From Buttiauxella agrestis (GTDB lineage: Bacteria; Pseudomonadota; Gammaproteobacteria; Enterobacterales; Enterobacteriaceae), in contig NZ_UIGI01000001.1 in NCBI RefSeq assembly GCF_900446255.1, positions 1 through 64,000 of the forward strand: a DNA stretch of 64,000 nucleotides, given 5' to 3'. How positions within the stretch are numbered: position 1 is the stretch's first letter; each line of letters opens with the position of its first letter. The position numbers and the translations under genes were made by a program. The notes under the pieces were generated by a model that searched no databases, had not been told where the DNA came from, and worked only from the letters and a program-made list of their open reading frames with translations. This document shows positions 33,121 through 42,343 of the stretch, piece by piece.

Positions 33121-33286
33121 CTCATTTCCTTTGTGAATTTAATAACTCAACCGCATGATCGGCGGCGGTTGATTATGCAGTGTGAATGTGTAGAAATTTC
33201 TATAGAGTCGTCTGAATTTGTAAACTAAATATTGAGTGGCCATCAGGCCGCCACCTGCCCACTACCTGCAACAAGGGGAGCCTGAA

Positions 33287-35617
33287 TTGGCTAATACACT
33301 CTCATCAAACAAGAAAATCCTGACCGCCGCTCACTGGGGGCCGATGCTCGTCGAAACTGACGGAGAGCGCGTGCTCACATCCATCGGCGCACTGGAAACC
33401 GGCCACGAAAACTCATTGCAAAGCGCCGTTCCGGATCAGGTCCACAGCAAAGCCCGCGTGCAATTTCCCATGGCGCGAAAAGGTTTTCTTGCCTCGCCTG
33501 ATGCCCCACAAGGTGTGCGTGGCGACGATGAATATGTGCGGATTAGCTGGGATGAGGCGCTGCACCTGATTCACCAGCAGCACCAACGTATTCGTGCCAC
33601 TTATGGCGCAGCGTCTATTTTTGCGGGTTCTTACGGCTGGCGATCCAATGGCGTGTTCCATAAAGCGGCGACGTTATTGCAGCGCTATATGAGCCTTGCG
33701 GGTGGTTACACCGGGCATCTGGGAGACTATTCAACGGGCGCTGCGCAGGTGATTATGCCGTATGTGGTTGGCTCAAATGAAGTTTATCAGCAGCAAACCA
33801 GTTGGCCGTTAGTGCTTGAACATAGCGACGTGGTGGTGCTCTGGAGCGCTAATCCGCTGAACACATTGAAGATTGCGTGGAACGCCAGTGACGAACAGGG
33901 CGTGAAGTTTTTTGAGCAACTGAAAAACAGCGGCAAAACGGTGATCGCCATTGACCCGATGCGCTCGGAAACGGTGGATTTCTTTGGCGACAATGCACAA
34001 TGGATTGCCCCGAATATGGGGACTGATGTTGCGCTGATGCTGGGTATCGCGCATACGCTGGTGAGACACGGCTGGCACGATACAGAATTCCTGGACCGTT
34101 GCACGCATGGCTACGATAAATTCGCCGCTTATCTGATGGGCGAATCAGACGACCAACCGAAAACGGCAACCTGGGCGGCAGAAATTTGCGGCGTGCCTGC
34201 GAAAACTATCGAATATCTGGCGCAGTTGTTTAGTGAAAACCGCACCATGCTGATGTCCGGCTGGGGTATGCAACGCCAGCAATACGGCGAGCAAAAACAC
34301 TGGATGCTGGTGACGCTCGCGGCGATGCTTGGGCAAATTGGCACGCTTGGCGGCGGTTTTGGCCTGTCCTATCATTTTGCGAATGGCGGCAATCCAACGC
34401 GGCGCGCGGCGGTATTAGGGTCTTTGCAGGGAGCCGTGGCAAACGGAACCGATGCCGTGGAAAAAATCCCGGTGGCGCGAATTGTAGAAGCGCTGGAAAA
34501 CCCCGGTGGTGAGTATCAGCACAACGGGCAGCAGAAAACCTTCCCGGATATCCGCATGCTGTGGTGGGCTGGCGGCGGTAATTTCACCCATCACCAGGAC
34601 ACAAACCGCCTGATAAAAGCCTGGCAGAAACCGGAACTGGTGGTGATTTCCGAATGCTTCTGGACGGCGGCGGCAAAGCACGCCGATATTGTTCTACCGA
34701 TCACCACATCGTTTGAACGCAATGATTTAACGATGACCGGCGATTACAGCAATCAGCATCTGGTGCCGATGAAGCAGGTCGTTGCCCCGCAGGGTGAAGC
34801 GCGCAATGATTTCGACGTTTTTGCGGCACTTAGCGCATTGTGGGAAGAGGGCGGCGAGGCGCGTTTCACCGAAAGTAAAACCGAGCTGCAATGGCTGGAA
34901 GCGTGCTATGAAATCGCCCGCAAACGCGGTGCGGCGCAGCAGGTGGAATTACCGGACTTTAAAACGTTCTGGGAAAGTAACCAGCTGATTGAAATGCCGG
35001 AAAGTGAAAAGAATGCCGGTTTTATCCGTTTTGCTGATTTCACGCGCGATCCGCTGGCGAATCCATTAAAAACGCCGAGCGGGAAAATCGAAATTTATTC
35101 TGAACGAATCGCCAGTTTTGGTTATGCCGATTGCCCGCCGCATCCGACCTGGCTTGCTCCGGACGAATGGCAAGGCAATGCTGAAGCAGGCCAGCTTCAA
35201 TTGCTTTCTTCTCACCCGGCGCACCGTCTGCATAGCCAGCTTAACTACGCAGCGCTGCGTGACAAATACGCCATCGCCGGGCGTGAGCCGTTAACACTGC
35301 ATCCGCAAGATGCCGCAGCGCGTGGTATTGCTGATGGCGATTTGGTGCGGGTCTGGAACGCCCGAGGGCAGGTACTGGTGGGGGCGCGGGTGACGGACGG
35401 CATTAAACCTGGCGTCGTCTGTATACACGAAGGTGCCTGGCCGGATTTAGATGACCGGAAACTGTGTAAAAACGGGGCGGTCAATGTGCTGACGCTGGAT
35501 ATTCCGACGTCTCGGCTGGCAAATGGCTGTGCGGCGAACTCCTCGCTGGTATGGGCCGAAAAATATCTCGGCCCGGTGCCGGAGGTTACTGCGTTTTCTC
35601 CTCCTGCCAGCTCATAA
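33287..35617 (+). CDS. bisC: Biotin sulfoxide reductase, molybdopterin enzyme
   Basis: Cytoplasmic Mo-bisMGD oxidoreductase of the DMSO reductase family that reduces biotin sulfoxide and also methionine sulfoxide. The TTG at 33287 has a clear AGGGGAG six bases upstream and gives 776 residues beginning [20 protein letters not shown], agreeing with E. coli BisC; a GTG 51 bp earlier is less likely. The Mo-ligand serine lies in GDYSTGAAQ, with typical segments [10 protein letters not shown] and [17 protein letters not shown]. No N-terminal iron-sulfur cysteines or Tat signal. Its 3' end overlaps convergent yiaC by 32 bp. Confidence 0.95.
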   Translation: MANTLSSNKKILTAAHWGPMLVETDGERVLTSIGALETGHENSLQSAVPDQVHSKARVQFPMARKGFLASPDAPQGVRGDDEYVRISWDEALHLIHQQHQRIRATYGAASIFAGSYGWRSNGVFHKAATLLQRYMSLAGGYTGHLGDYSTGAAQVIMPYVVGSNEVYQQQTSWPLVLEHSDVVVLWSANPLNTLKIAWNASDEQGVKFFEQLKNSGKTVIAIDPMRSETVDFFGDNAQWIAPNMGTDVALMLGIAHTLVRHGWHDTEFLDRCTHGYDKFAAYLMGESDDQPKTATWAAEICGVPAKTIEYLAQLFSENRTMLMSGWGMQRQQYGEQKHWMLVTLAAMLGQIGTLGGGFGLSYHFANGGNPTRRAAVLGSLQGAVANGTDAVEKIPVARIVEALENPGGEYQHNGQQKTFPDIRMLWWAGGGNFTHHQDTNRLIKAWQKPELVVISECFWTAAAKHADIVLPITTSFERNDLTMTGDYSNQHLVPMKQVVAPQGEARNDFDVFAALSALWEEGGEARFTESKTELQWLEACYEIARKRGAAQQVELPDFKTFWESNQLIEMPESEKNAGFIRFADFTRDPLANPLKTPSGKIEIYSERIASFGYADCPPHPTWLAPDEWQGNAEAGQLQLLSSHPAHRLHSQLNYAALRDKYAIAGREPLTLHPQDAAARGIADGDLVRVWNARGQVLVGARVTDGIKPGVVCIHEGAWPDLDDRKLCKNGAVNVLTLDIPTSRLANGCAANSSLVWAEKYLGPVPEVTAFSPPASS

Positions 35618-36026
35618 TCCACGTCGGGTGGCGCGTTTCATTTTGCCAGGCGCTTTCTTCAATGCGAAAGCCCTGGCGATGGTAAAAATGCACCGCCCGC
35701 TGATTCTTCTGGTAAACCTCGAGGCTCAGGGAGGGGTAAATCGCTTTGACGTGTTCCATCAACGACTGACCAATCCTCTTGCCGATAAAAGGTTCGCTGA
35801 CAAACAGCGCGCCGATAAACAGTGAATCCAGCACGCTAATAAATCCCACCATTTTGTCCTGATGCTGATAAATCCAGGTCGCAGATTGCGGGATATACAC
35901 GTTGCGCACGATGGACTCACTTTCGTGCCAGTAGTTTTCGCTGATAAAGGGATGAGCCTGAATAGTGCTGGCAAGCCAGATTTCAATCAGTTCATCCATT
36001 TCACCTGGCTGTAAGCGGCGAATCAT
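35586..36026 (-). CDS. yiaC: GNAT N-acetyltransferase YiaC
   Basis: A 146-residue GNAT acetyltransferase; E. coli YiaC acetylates protein lysines. The acetyl-CoA loop is the [13 protein letters not shown] segment (Q/RxxGxG/A type) and the C-terminal strand region reads [20 protein letters not shown]. It overlaps tag by 4 bp, so they form one operon, and converges on bisC with a 32-bp coding overlap. Confidence 0.93.
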   Translation of the reverse strand: MIRRLQPGEMDELIEIWLASTIQAHPFISENYWHESESIVRNVYIPQSATWIYQHQDKMVGFISVLDSLFIGALFVSEPFIGKRIGQSLMEHVKAIYPSLSLEVYQKNQRAVHFYHRQGFRIEESAWQNETRHPTWIMSWQEEKTQ

Positions 36027-36586
36027 TTGAGATTATCAGGATGGCAGAAGCAGGTGGTGACATGATCGTTAACCAATCCGCAAGCCTGCATAAACGAGTA
36101 GCAAATCGTCGAGCCGACAAATTTGAAGCCGCGTTTTTTCAGCGCTTTTGACAGCGCGTCGGAAGCGGGAGTCATGGCTGGAATTTCACCCAGCGTTGCG
36201 GCTTTCGTCACTTGCGCCTGATTATCGACAAATGACCAGACGAACTCCGGGAATTTCTCGCCGTTGGCTTCCATCGCCAGATACGCTTTGGCGTTATTGA
36301 TGATGGCTTCAATTTTCCCACGATGGCGAATAATTCCCGCGTCTTGTACTAATACATCGACATCTTCCGGTTGCAGTAATGCCACGGCCTGCGGGTCGAA
36401 ATTCTTAAAGCACCGACGGTAGTTTTCACGCTTTTTCAACACGGTAATCCATGACAAACCGGCCTGTTGCCCTTCAAGGCAAATCATCTCGAAAAGGTGT
36501 TGACCGTCAGTCACCGGCACGCCCCATTCCTTATCGTGGTACGCAATATAGAGCGGGTCCTGGGATACCCATCCACAACGCAACAT
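36023..36586 (-). CDS. tag: 3-methyladenine DNA glycosylase I
   Basis: Constitutive base-excision glycosylase that removes 3-methyladenine. The 187-residue protein starts MLRCGWVSQDPLYIAYHDKE at 36586, after an AAAGGAGAT ribosome-binding site; the frame extends 11 codons upstream without support. Zinc-ligand Cys4 and His17 near the N-terminus pair with the C-terminal HVTTCFCH segment, and the catalytic Glu lies in WGVP...FEMICLEGQQAGLSW. Operon with yiaC; divergent from yhjY. Confidence 0.95.
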   Translation of the reverse strand: MLRCGWVSQDPLYIAYHDKEWGVPVTDGQHLFEMICLEGQQAGLSWITVLKKRENYRRCFKNFDPQAVALLQPEDVDVLVQDAGIIRHRGKIEAIINNAKAYLAMEANGEKFPEFVWSFVDNQAQVTKAATLGEIPAMTPASDALSKALKKRGFKFVGSTICYSFMQACGLVNDHVTTCFCHPDNLK

Positions 36587-36726
36587 ATGTATCTCCTTTG
36601 ATGAAATTTCTCGTGCCAACTTGACGTGCCAGATAAAGAGACAATAGTTAATTCAGGGCTATCCGCAAGCCCGCCAAAAACACAAAAAAATATCGCCGGA
36701 TTTGGCTCTTTCCTGGAGTCGCTTTA

Positions 36727-37443
36727 ATGAATAAAAACTTTAAACGCAGTGGTCGCCGTGTCACTTTCTCCACGGTGCTGGTTTTGTGTTGCCTGCCCTA
36801 TGCTACGAATGTATTTGCCTGGCAACAAGAGTATGTCGCCGAAGAAACTTCAGGCGAAGCGCAGGATCGTTATACCTGGGACAGTAATCACCAACCAAGT
36901 TATAACGATATTCTCGCAGAAAGGATTAATTCTTCATTTACCTCCCAAAACCAGGAGGGGCTGATGCTCGTTTCTGGTAACGACAGTGTTAACGCTGATA
37001 GCTCACATTTGGGTATCGGCTGGAATATCTCTTTGCCTGGCAAAATAACCACCGGGCCGACGGCAAAATACCGTTGGGATGGCTCGTCTACCGGGATTTA
37101 TAACGAATATGGCGACTCCGCCGTTGCCGCGCAATTTACCGATCAACTCTGGCATGCCAGCGTTTCCACTGTGGGCTGGCGGGTCGATTCATCCGTGGGT
37201 TATCTGCGCCCGTGGGCACAGCTCAGTTACAACCATCAATATGGTGAAAATCAGTGGAAAGCGCAGTCCGGGATGCGATCTAACGTCGCGAACGGACAGG
37301 ATGCGAGCTGGATGGATGTGACCGTGGGTGCGGATATGCCGATTGGTAAGAATATGGCAGCGTTTGCTTCTATGTCACAAGCGGAAGGTTTAGCCACCGG
37401 CGAGGCCTATATTTATAATGTCGGTGTCAGCGCCCGTTTCTGA
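36727..37443 (+). CDS. yhjY: YhjY-like autotransporter beta-barrel protein
   Basis: A 238-residue outer-membrane barrel of the autotransporter-domain type without a passenger. A signal peptide ends VFA near residue 31. The body alternates short beta strands (GWNISLPGKITTGPTAKYRW, WHASVSTVGWRVDSSVGYLR, MDVTVGADMPIG) and ends in the barrel signature VGVSARF with C-terminal Phe. Position between tag and yhjX matches E. coli yhjY. Function unknown. GGAG precedes the ATG. Confidence 0.88.
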   Translation: MNKNFKRSGRRVTFSTVLVLCCLPYATNVFAWQQEYVAEETSGEAQDRYTWDSNHQPSYNDILAERINSSFTSQNQEGLMLVSGNDSVNADSSHLGIGWNISLPGKITTGPTAKYRWDGSSTGIYNEYGDSAVAAQFTDQLWHASVSTVGWRVDSSVGYLRPWAQLSYNHQYGENQWKAQSGMRSNVANGQDASWMDVTVGADMPIGKNMAAFASMSQAEGLATGEAYIYNVGVSARF

Positions 37444-37571
37444 TCATTAATTTAACCTTGAGTCTGTATATTTAACATCTGATGCTCAATGTTTACGGGC
37501 ATCAGGTTGATAGTAATCACTAACAAAACGGGCTGCTCAATCCCCGTCCAGGTCATTCATACCCTCTCAGA

Positions 37572-37602
37572 TGCATTTCATTCCGGCTTGAGTGCAACTC
37601 AT
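37572..37602 (+). promoter_or_regulatory. Tandem YpdB-type sites upstream of yhjX
   Basis: TGCATTTCAT (37572-37581) and TGCAACTCAT (37593-37602) are separated by exactly 11 bp, the spacing and near-sequence of the GGCATTTCAT-N11-GGCATTTCAT direct repeat I recall for the response regulator YpdB at E. coli yhjX. About 80 bp before the yhjX start. Confidence 0.75.
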
Positions 37603-37681
37603 GCCTTTTTCTCCTGGAATAAAATGCACTTCGTTACTCTTGGCAGCAGAAGATTTCTCTTAAATTTTGCGGACATCTGCC

Positions 37682-38890
37682 ATGAACAATGCCTCTTACA
37701 ACCGTACTCGCTGGTTAACTCTGATCGGCACCATCATTACCCAATTTGCCCTGGGTTCCGTTTATACCTGGAGCCTGTTTAACAGCGCGCTTTCACAAAA
37801 ACTGGATGAGCCAATCAGCCAGGTCGCGTTCTCCTTCGGTTTATTAAGCCTCGGTCTGGCGATTTCCTCCTCTGTTGCGGGCAAATTGCAGGAACGCTTT
37901 GGTGTCCGCAAAGTCACAATGGCGGCGGGTGTGTTGCTGGGTGTCGGTTTCTTCCTTACCGCTCACTCCAATAACTTGTTGATGCTGTGGCTCAGCGCTG
38001 GTGTGCTGGTCGGCCTGGCCGATGGCGCGGGTTATCTGTTGACCCTTTCCAACTGCGTGAAATGGTTCCCGGAACGTAAAGGCCTGATTTCTGCATTTGC
38101 CATCGGTTCTTACGGCCTCGGTAGCCTGGGCTTCAAATATATCGACAGCCATTTGCTGGCAACTGTCGGCCTGGAAAGCACCTTCATGATTTGGGGTGGC
38201 CTGGCGATGGTGATGATTCTGCTGGGTTCCATGCTGATGAAAGATGCGCCATTGCAGGAAGTGAAATCCGCAAACGGCGTGGCTGAAAAGGACTACACCC
38301 TGGCAGAATCTATGCGTAAACCGCAGTACTGGATGCTGGCAGTAATGTTCCTGACCGCCTGCATGAGTGGCCTGTATGTGATTGGTGTGGCGAAAGATAT
38401 TGCGCAAGGCATGGTGCATTTAACCGCTGAGTCTGCGGCGAATGCGGTAACGGTTATCGCGATTGCTAACCTGAGCGGCCGCCTGGTGCTGGGTATTCTG
38501 TCCGACAAAATTGCCCGTATCCGTGTTATCACCATCGGCCAGGTTATTTCTTTAGTGGGCATGGCAGCGCTGTTGTTCGCCCCGCTTAACGAAGCGACTT
38601 TCTTTGCCGCGATTGCCTGTGTGGCATTTAACTTCGGCGGCACCATCACCGTTTACCCTTCACTGGTAAGTGAGTTCTTTGGTCTGAATAACCTGACTAA
38701 AAACTACGGTGTGATTTACTTAGGCTTCGGTATCGGCAGCATTTGCGGTTCGATTATCGCGTCTATCTTCGGCGGTTTCTATGTGACCTTCTGCGTCATC
38801 TTCGCCCTGCTGATTCTGTCTCTGGCGATTTCCACTACCATCCGCCAGCCAGCACGAGAAGTTATGCAGAAAGTTCCCGCTCACGCTTGA
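37682..38890 (+). CDS. yhjX: YhjX, MFS transporter of the oxalate/formate antiporter family
   Basis: A 402-residue, 12-helix inner-membrane MFS protein. In E. coli it is strongly induced by pyruvate through YpdA/YpdB; the transported substrate is not settled. Seen are VYTWSLFNSALSQKL in helix 1, the motif GKLQERFGVRKVTMAAG and the second-half motif GILSDKIARIRV. The ATG at 37682 gives the family start; an upstream in-frame TTG is rejected. Tandem YpdB-like sites lie upstream. The stop overlaps the convergent HD-hydrolase gene by 10 bp. Confidence 0.94.
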   Translation: MNNASYNRTRWLTLIGTIITQFALGSVYTWSLFNSALSQKLDEPISQVAFSFGLLSLGLAISSSVAGKLQERFGVRKVTMAAGVLLGVGFFLTAHSNNLLMLWLSAGVLVGLADGAGYLLTLSNCVKWFPERKGLISAFAIGSYGLGSLGFKYIDSHLLATVGLESTFMIWGGLAMVMILLGSMLMKDAPLQEVKSANGVAEKDYTLAESMRKPQYWMLAVMFLTACMSGLYVIGVAKDIAQGMVHLTAESAANAVTVIAIANLSGRLVLGILSDKIARIRVITIGQVISLVGMAALLFAPLNEATFFAAIACVAFNFGGTITVYPSLVSEFFGLNNLTKNYGVIYLGFGIGSICGSIIASIFGGFYVTFCVIFALLILSLAISTTIRQPAREVMQKVPAHA

Positions 38891-39465
38891 TAGCGAGTCA
38901 TTAATGCCGCAAACCATGCCGCCGGGACGTTATACGGCGGCATCATTAATTGTGAAATACCCTGTTCGATAATGTTCTCCGCCTGACCCTTCAGGAACTC
39001 ATTTCCCCGTTGTAACCCCGCCAACTGAATTCGCTTTTCGATTAAATAAACCCGCGCAAAATGCGGGTCGTAGCGCAAAATCTCACGGGTATTATCAATG
39101 ATGTCAGCGAGTTTAATGGTTTGCGCTTCACCGCTGGCATTGGCGGTGTGCAGGAAATGGGCGCGCTTGCGATGCATGCGGTTGGTGCCGGGGAGTTGCT
39201 CCGGGTTGGTAACCATGGCGACAAGTGCCGCGACCTCCGGGCCGAAGCGCTCTTCAATATCAATTATCGTGGTGCCGGTGTCTTCCACCGTATCGTGTAG
39301 CCAGGCGGCTGCGAGCACCTCTTCAACAGGGCAAACACCCCTGACTAGCTCAACCACAGCGGCAGGATGGACAATATAGGGTTCAAGCGTATATTTGCGG
39401 CGCTGATCGCAAGCCGCATGTGCCTTTGTTGCATACCGACGGGCGCGTTCTTCCAACGATTGCAT
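38881..39465 (-). CDS. HD-domain hydrolase, SpoT/MESH1-like
   Basis: A 194-residue cytoplasmic protein with a compact HD fold: His in YIVHPAAV, the HD pair in AAAWLHDTVEDTGTT and a downstream Asp in IKLADIIDNTREIL. The HDTVEDT and KLADxxDN motifs are those of the (p)ppGpp hydrolase domain of RelA/SpoT and stand-alone MESH1-type enzymes, so a nucleotide phosphohydrolase role is likely but the substrate is not shown. No synthetase or TGS domain. GAGGG precedes the ATG. Convergent with yhjX; divergent from eptB. Confidence 0.82.
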   Translation of the reverse strand: MQSLEERARRYATKAHAACDQRRKYTLEPYIVHPAAVVELVRGVCPVEEVLAAAWLHDTVEDTGTTIIDIEERFGPEVAALVAMVTNPEQLPGTNRMHRKRAHFLHTANASGEAQTIKLADIIDNTREILRYDPHFARVYLIEKRIQLAGLQRGNEFLKGQAENIIEQGISQLMMPPYNVPAAWFAALMTRYQA

Positions 39466-39742
39466 GTTTTTCCCTCAGCATTAACAACATTATTTAATAT
39501 GCTCATAACATCGTTGCGGCGTCATTCAGCCGTTCGGCTTCAAATTGTGTAAACAACGGGCCAGATCACGCATTTTGCCGATACTTTTGACCTTCCCTAT
39601 GTTCTACTAATCCGCGCTAAATCGGCTAAGAATCGTCCTGATTCAGACACTATTTTTTATTGCTCAGAATTTTCCAGGTAATGTGGAGTCTGAGTGATGC
39701 TTATAACTTTTTCTTTTTGCGCTTTATTTTCGGACACCCTGC

Positions 39743-41425
39743 ATGAACTACGTTAAATCGATGTCGCAGCAGAAGCTCAGTTTTCTGTTAGCGGTATACA
39801 TCGGACTGTTTTTGAACCTTTCAGTTTTTTACCACCGTTTTGAGGGATTCGTTCAGAACTTTAGTGGCCTGTCAGGCGTTTATATGGTGGCGGAAGTCGT
39901 GGCTTGTGTATTGGTCACTTTCTTTTTATTCCGCATGTTATCGCTGTTTGGGCGCACCGCCTGGCGCATATTATCGACGCTAGTGGTACTGTGCTCTGTC
40001 GCCGCAAGCTACTACATGACGCTACTTAATGTGGTCATCGGCTACGGGATTATTGCCTCGGTAATGACTACCGATATTGACCTTTCGAAAGAAATTGTCG
40101 GCTATCAGTTCGTATTATGGCTCATTCTGATAAGCGCCGTGCCGTTGGTACTTATCTGGACTAACGCCGCACGCGATACGCTTATTAAGCAGCTCAAAAC
40201 CCCTGGTCAGCGTTTTAAAAATGTCGCCATTGTGCTGCTCGCCGGGCTAATGGTGTGGGCGCCGCTCAATTTACTGGGCAAACAACAAAAGAATTCAGAA
40301 AGGCGCACGACCGTAGATATGCCAAGCTATGGCGGTGTGGTGGCCAACTCCTACTTACCCTCTAACTGGGTTTCAGCGTTAGGGTTGTATGCCTGGGCAC
40401 AAGCCGATGAGTCCACCGATAATCGCTCTTTGATGAACCCGGTAAAACAGTTCACTTATGTTGCGCCAAAAGAGCTGGATGATACCTACGTGGTGTTTGT
40501 GATTGGTGAAACCACTCGCTGGGATCACATGGGGATTTTAGGCTACGGGCGAGATACAACGCCGAAACTGGCTAAAGAGAAAAACCTGGTCGCATTCAGA
40601 GGCGAATCTTGTGATACCGCCACAAAGCTTTCGCTGCGCTGCATGTTTGTGCGTGAAGGTGGGGCGGAAGACAACCCGCAGCGTACCTTAAAAGAGCAAA
40701 ACGTTTTTGCCGTGCTCAAACAGCTGGGCTTCACATCAAACCTTTTTGCGATGCAAAGTGAAGTGTGGTTCTACGGCAACACGATGGCAGATAACTTCTC
40801 TTACCGTGAGCAAATTGCTGCCGAGCCGCGTAACAGTGGCAAACAAGTCGATGACATGCTGTTGATGGAAGAGATGAAACTTTCTGTCGAACAGCATCCA
40901 AAGGGTAAGCATTTGATTATCCTGCATACCAAAGGTTCGCATTTCTCGTATGTGCAACGCTACCCACGTAGCTACGCGAAGTGGACGCCAGAGTGCGTCA
41001 GCATTGCTAACGAGTGCAGCAAGGAGCAGTTGATTAACGCGTACGATAATACGGTGCTGTATACCGACTCCGTGCTCGAGCGTGTTATTGACCAGTTGCG
41101 CGACAAACGGGCAATTATTTTCTATGCCGCTGACCACGGTGAGTCCATTGATGAGCACAAACATCTGCACGGTACGCCGCGTAAAATGGCACCGCCGGAG
41201 CAGTTCCGTGTGCCGCTGTTAGTTTGGGCGTCTGATAAATACCTGGAAAACCCAGACCGCGCGCGCGAGTTTGCCCACATGCAAGAACAGGCAAAAATGA
41301 AAGTGCCGCATCGCCACGTGGAACTGTATGACACCATTATGGGTTGCCTGGGCTATACCTCACCAGACGGTGGTATTAACCAGAATAACAACTGGTGCCA
41401 TGTGCCAAAGACGGCCGCGAAGTAA
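39743..41425 (+). CDS. eptB: Kdo2-lipid A phosphoethanolamine 7''-transferase EptB
   Basis: Inner-membrane enzyme that adds phosphoethanolamine to the outer Kdo of LPS. The 560-residue protein has about five N-terminal transmembrane helices (residues 15-210) and a periplasmic alkaline-phosphatase-fold domain. Zinc and catalytic elements are visible: VIGETTRWDHMG, the nucleophile Thr in CDTATKLSLRCMF, and AADHGESIDEHKHLHGTPR. Order yhjY-yhjX-eptB-tRNA-dppA is as in E. coli apart from the HD gene inserted between yhjX and eptB. Confidence 0.95.
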   Translation: MNYVKSMSQQKLSFLLAVYIGLFLNLSVFYHRFEGFVQNFSGLSGVYMVAEVVACVLVTFFLFRMLSLFGRTAWRILSTLVVLCSVAASYYMTLLNVVIGYGIIASVMTTDIDLSKEIVGYQFVLWLILISAVPLVLIWTNAARDTLIKQLKTPGQRFKNVAIVLLAGLMVWAPLNLLGKQQKNSERRTTVDMPSYGGVVANSYLPSNWVSALGLYAWAQADESTDNRSLMNPVKQFTYVAPKELDDTYVVFVIGETTRWDHMGILGYGRDTTPKLAKEKNLVAFRGESCDTATKLSLRCMFVREGGAEDNPQRTLKEQNVFAVLKQLGFTSNLFAMQSEVWFYGNTMADNFSYREQIAAEPRNSGKQVDDMLLMEEMKLSVEQHPKGKHLIILHTKGSHFSYVQRYPRSYAKWTPECVSIANECSKEQLINAYDNTVLYTDSVLERVIDQLRDKRAIIFYAADHGESIDEHKHLHGTPRKMAPPEQFRVPLLVWASDKYLENPDRAREFAHMQEQAKMKVPHRHVELYDTIMGCLGYTSPDGGINQNNNWCHVPKTAAK

Positions 41426-41525
41426 CCATTTCGCTACAAATGCTGGATTTTAAAACAAACGGACGTGATTTTTACTTTCAGGGATTGACGGCTAAAACGG
41501 TGCGCAGTACTATGCGCTCCGCATT

Positions 41526-41602
41526 CGGCGAGTAGCGCAGCTTGGTAGCGCAACTGGTTTGGGACCAGTGGGTCGGAGGTTCGAATCCTCTCTCGCCGAC
41601 CA
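41526..41602 (+). tRNA. proM-type: tRNA-Pro with anticodon UGG
   Basis: A 77-nt cloverleaf with encoded CCA: acceptor arm CGGCGAG/CTCGCCG, D-arm GCGCAGCTTGGTAGCGC, anticodon arm ACTGG-TTTGGGA-CCAGT giving anticodon TGG, T-arm GGAGG-TTCGAAT-CCTCT. The sequence agrees with E. coli proM as recalled, yet the locus between eptB and dppA is where E. coli carries proK (anticodon CGG). Confidence 0.95.
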
Positions 41603-41610
41603 AATTTAGA

Positions 41611-41636
41611 AAAGACCAACCTTCGGGTTGGTCTTT
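41611..41636 (+). terminator. Intrinsic terminator of the tRNA-Pro gene
   Basis: AAAGACCAACC and GGTTGGTCTTT form a perfect 11-bp stem with a TTCG tetraloop, followed by T. Confidence 0.9.
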
Positions 41637-41683
41637 TTGCATCTGTAGTTTATAGAGGATGAGAATCTTCAAACCCTTGCCGG

Positions 41684-42343
41684 CTAGTAAAGCTGATTAA
41701 AATCACTGATCACTTTGTTACGCGAACGAATCACCTTTCCAGCAGAACCTTTAACCATCCACTCTGACAGACCACCAATTTGGTTTTGCTCGCCTGGGTT
41801 GTAGGGGACGTTATCCCAGTGTCGCTTAATGCGTTCTTCAACAACCTTACTGTACTCGGTGGCTGAATCGAGCATGAAGGAGTAGCGGATAAGCCTGGCG
41901 TTATCTGCAGGAGGCGCCGCTTTATAACATTCCTGTGCCGATGCAATAAGTGAGTCCAACGCTGTTGCTTGCAGTTGAGCTTCCTGCGGAATAAAGCTTT
42001 CTTCCGCCAGCTGTTTTGTTGTTTTATCTATCTGAATAACAATGGCGAGCGAATAATATTTTAAGGTTTTCCCCTGGTCTGTTTCTATATTAGCCAGTTC
42101 ATTTGTATAAGACTGATTATTATCTCTTGTAGATTCTTTCTGCCAGGAAGAAAAACGCATTGGATTCTTATCACTCGCCAGCCTCAGAGCCTGCTTGCAG
42201 ACTGGGATTTCCACAGCTGTAGCGGGCGAAGGAGGGCCAGACGTTTTGGCACCGTCACACCCTGAAATTAATATGACTGGGAAAATAGCCATTATAATAA
42301 CTCTGTATATATGCTTGCTAATACATTCCTTGAGAATATACAT
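41684..42343 (-). CDS. Hypothetical lipoprotein next to the tRNA gene
   Basis: A 219-residue protein I do not recognise. The N-terminus has a hydrophobic stretch ending in the lipobox LISGC, so it is probably lipidated; the body is polar with a helical central part (DKTTKQLAEESFIPQEAQLQ) and a C-terminus ending VISDFNQLY. An internal Met 17 codons in gives a shorter signal peptide and may be the true start, since no clear ribosome-binding site precedes the first ATG. The gene is AT-richer than its neighbours and lies between a tRNA gene and dppA, a common insertion point for accessory DNA. Confidence 0.7.
   Translation of the reverse strand: MYILKECISKHIYRVIIMAIFPVILISGCDGAKTSGPPSPATAVEIPVCKQALRLASDKNPMRFSSWQKESTRDNNQSYTNELANIETDQGKTLKYYSLAIVIQIDKTTKQLAEESFIPQEAQLQATALDSLIASAQECYKAAPPADNARLIRYSFMLDSATEYSKVVEERIKRHWDNVPYNPGEQNQIGGLSEWMVKGSAGKVIRSRNKVISDFNQLY

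Noticed and set aside
41434-41672. Minus-strand open frames across the tRNA-Pro gene
   Set aside because: They read through a clear tRNA and its terminator.
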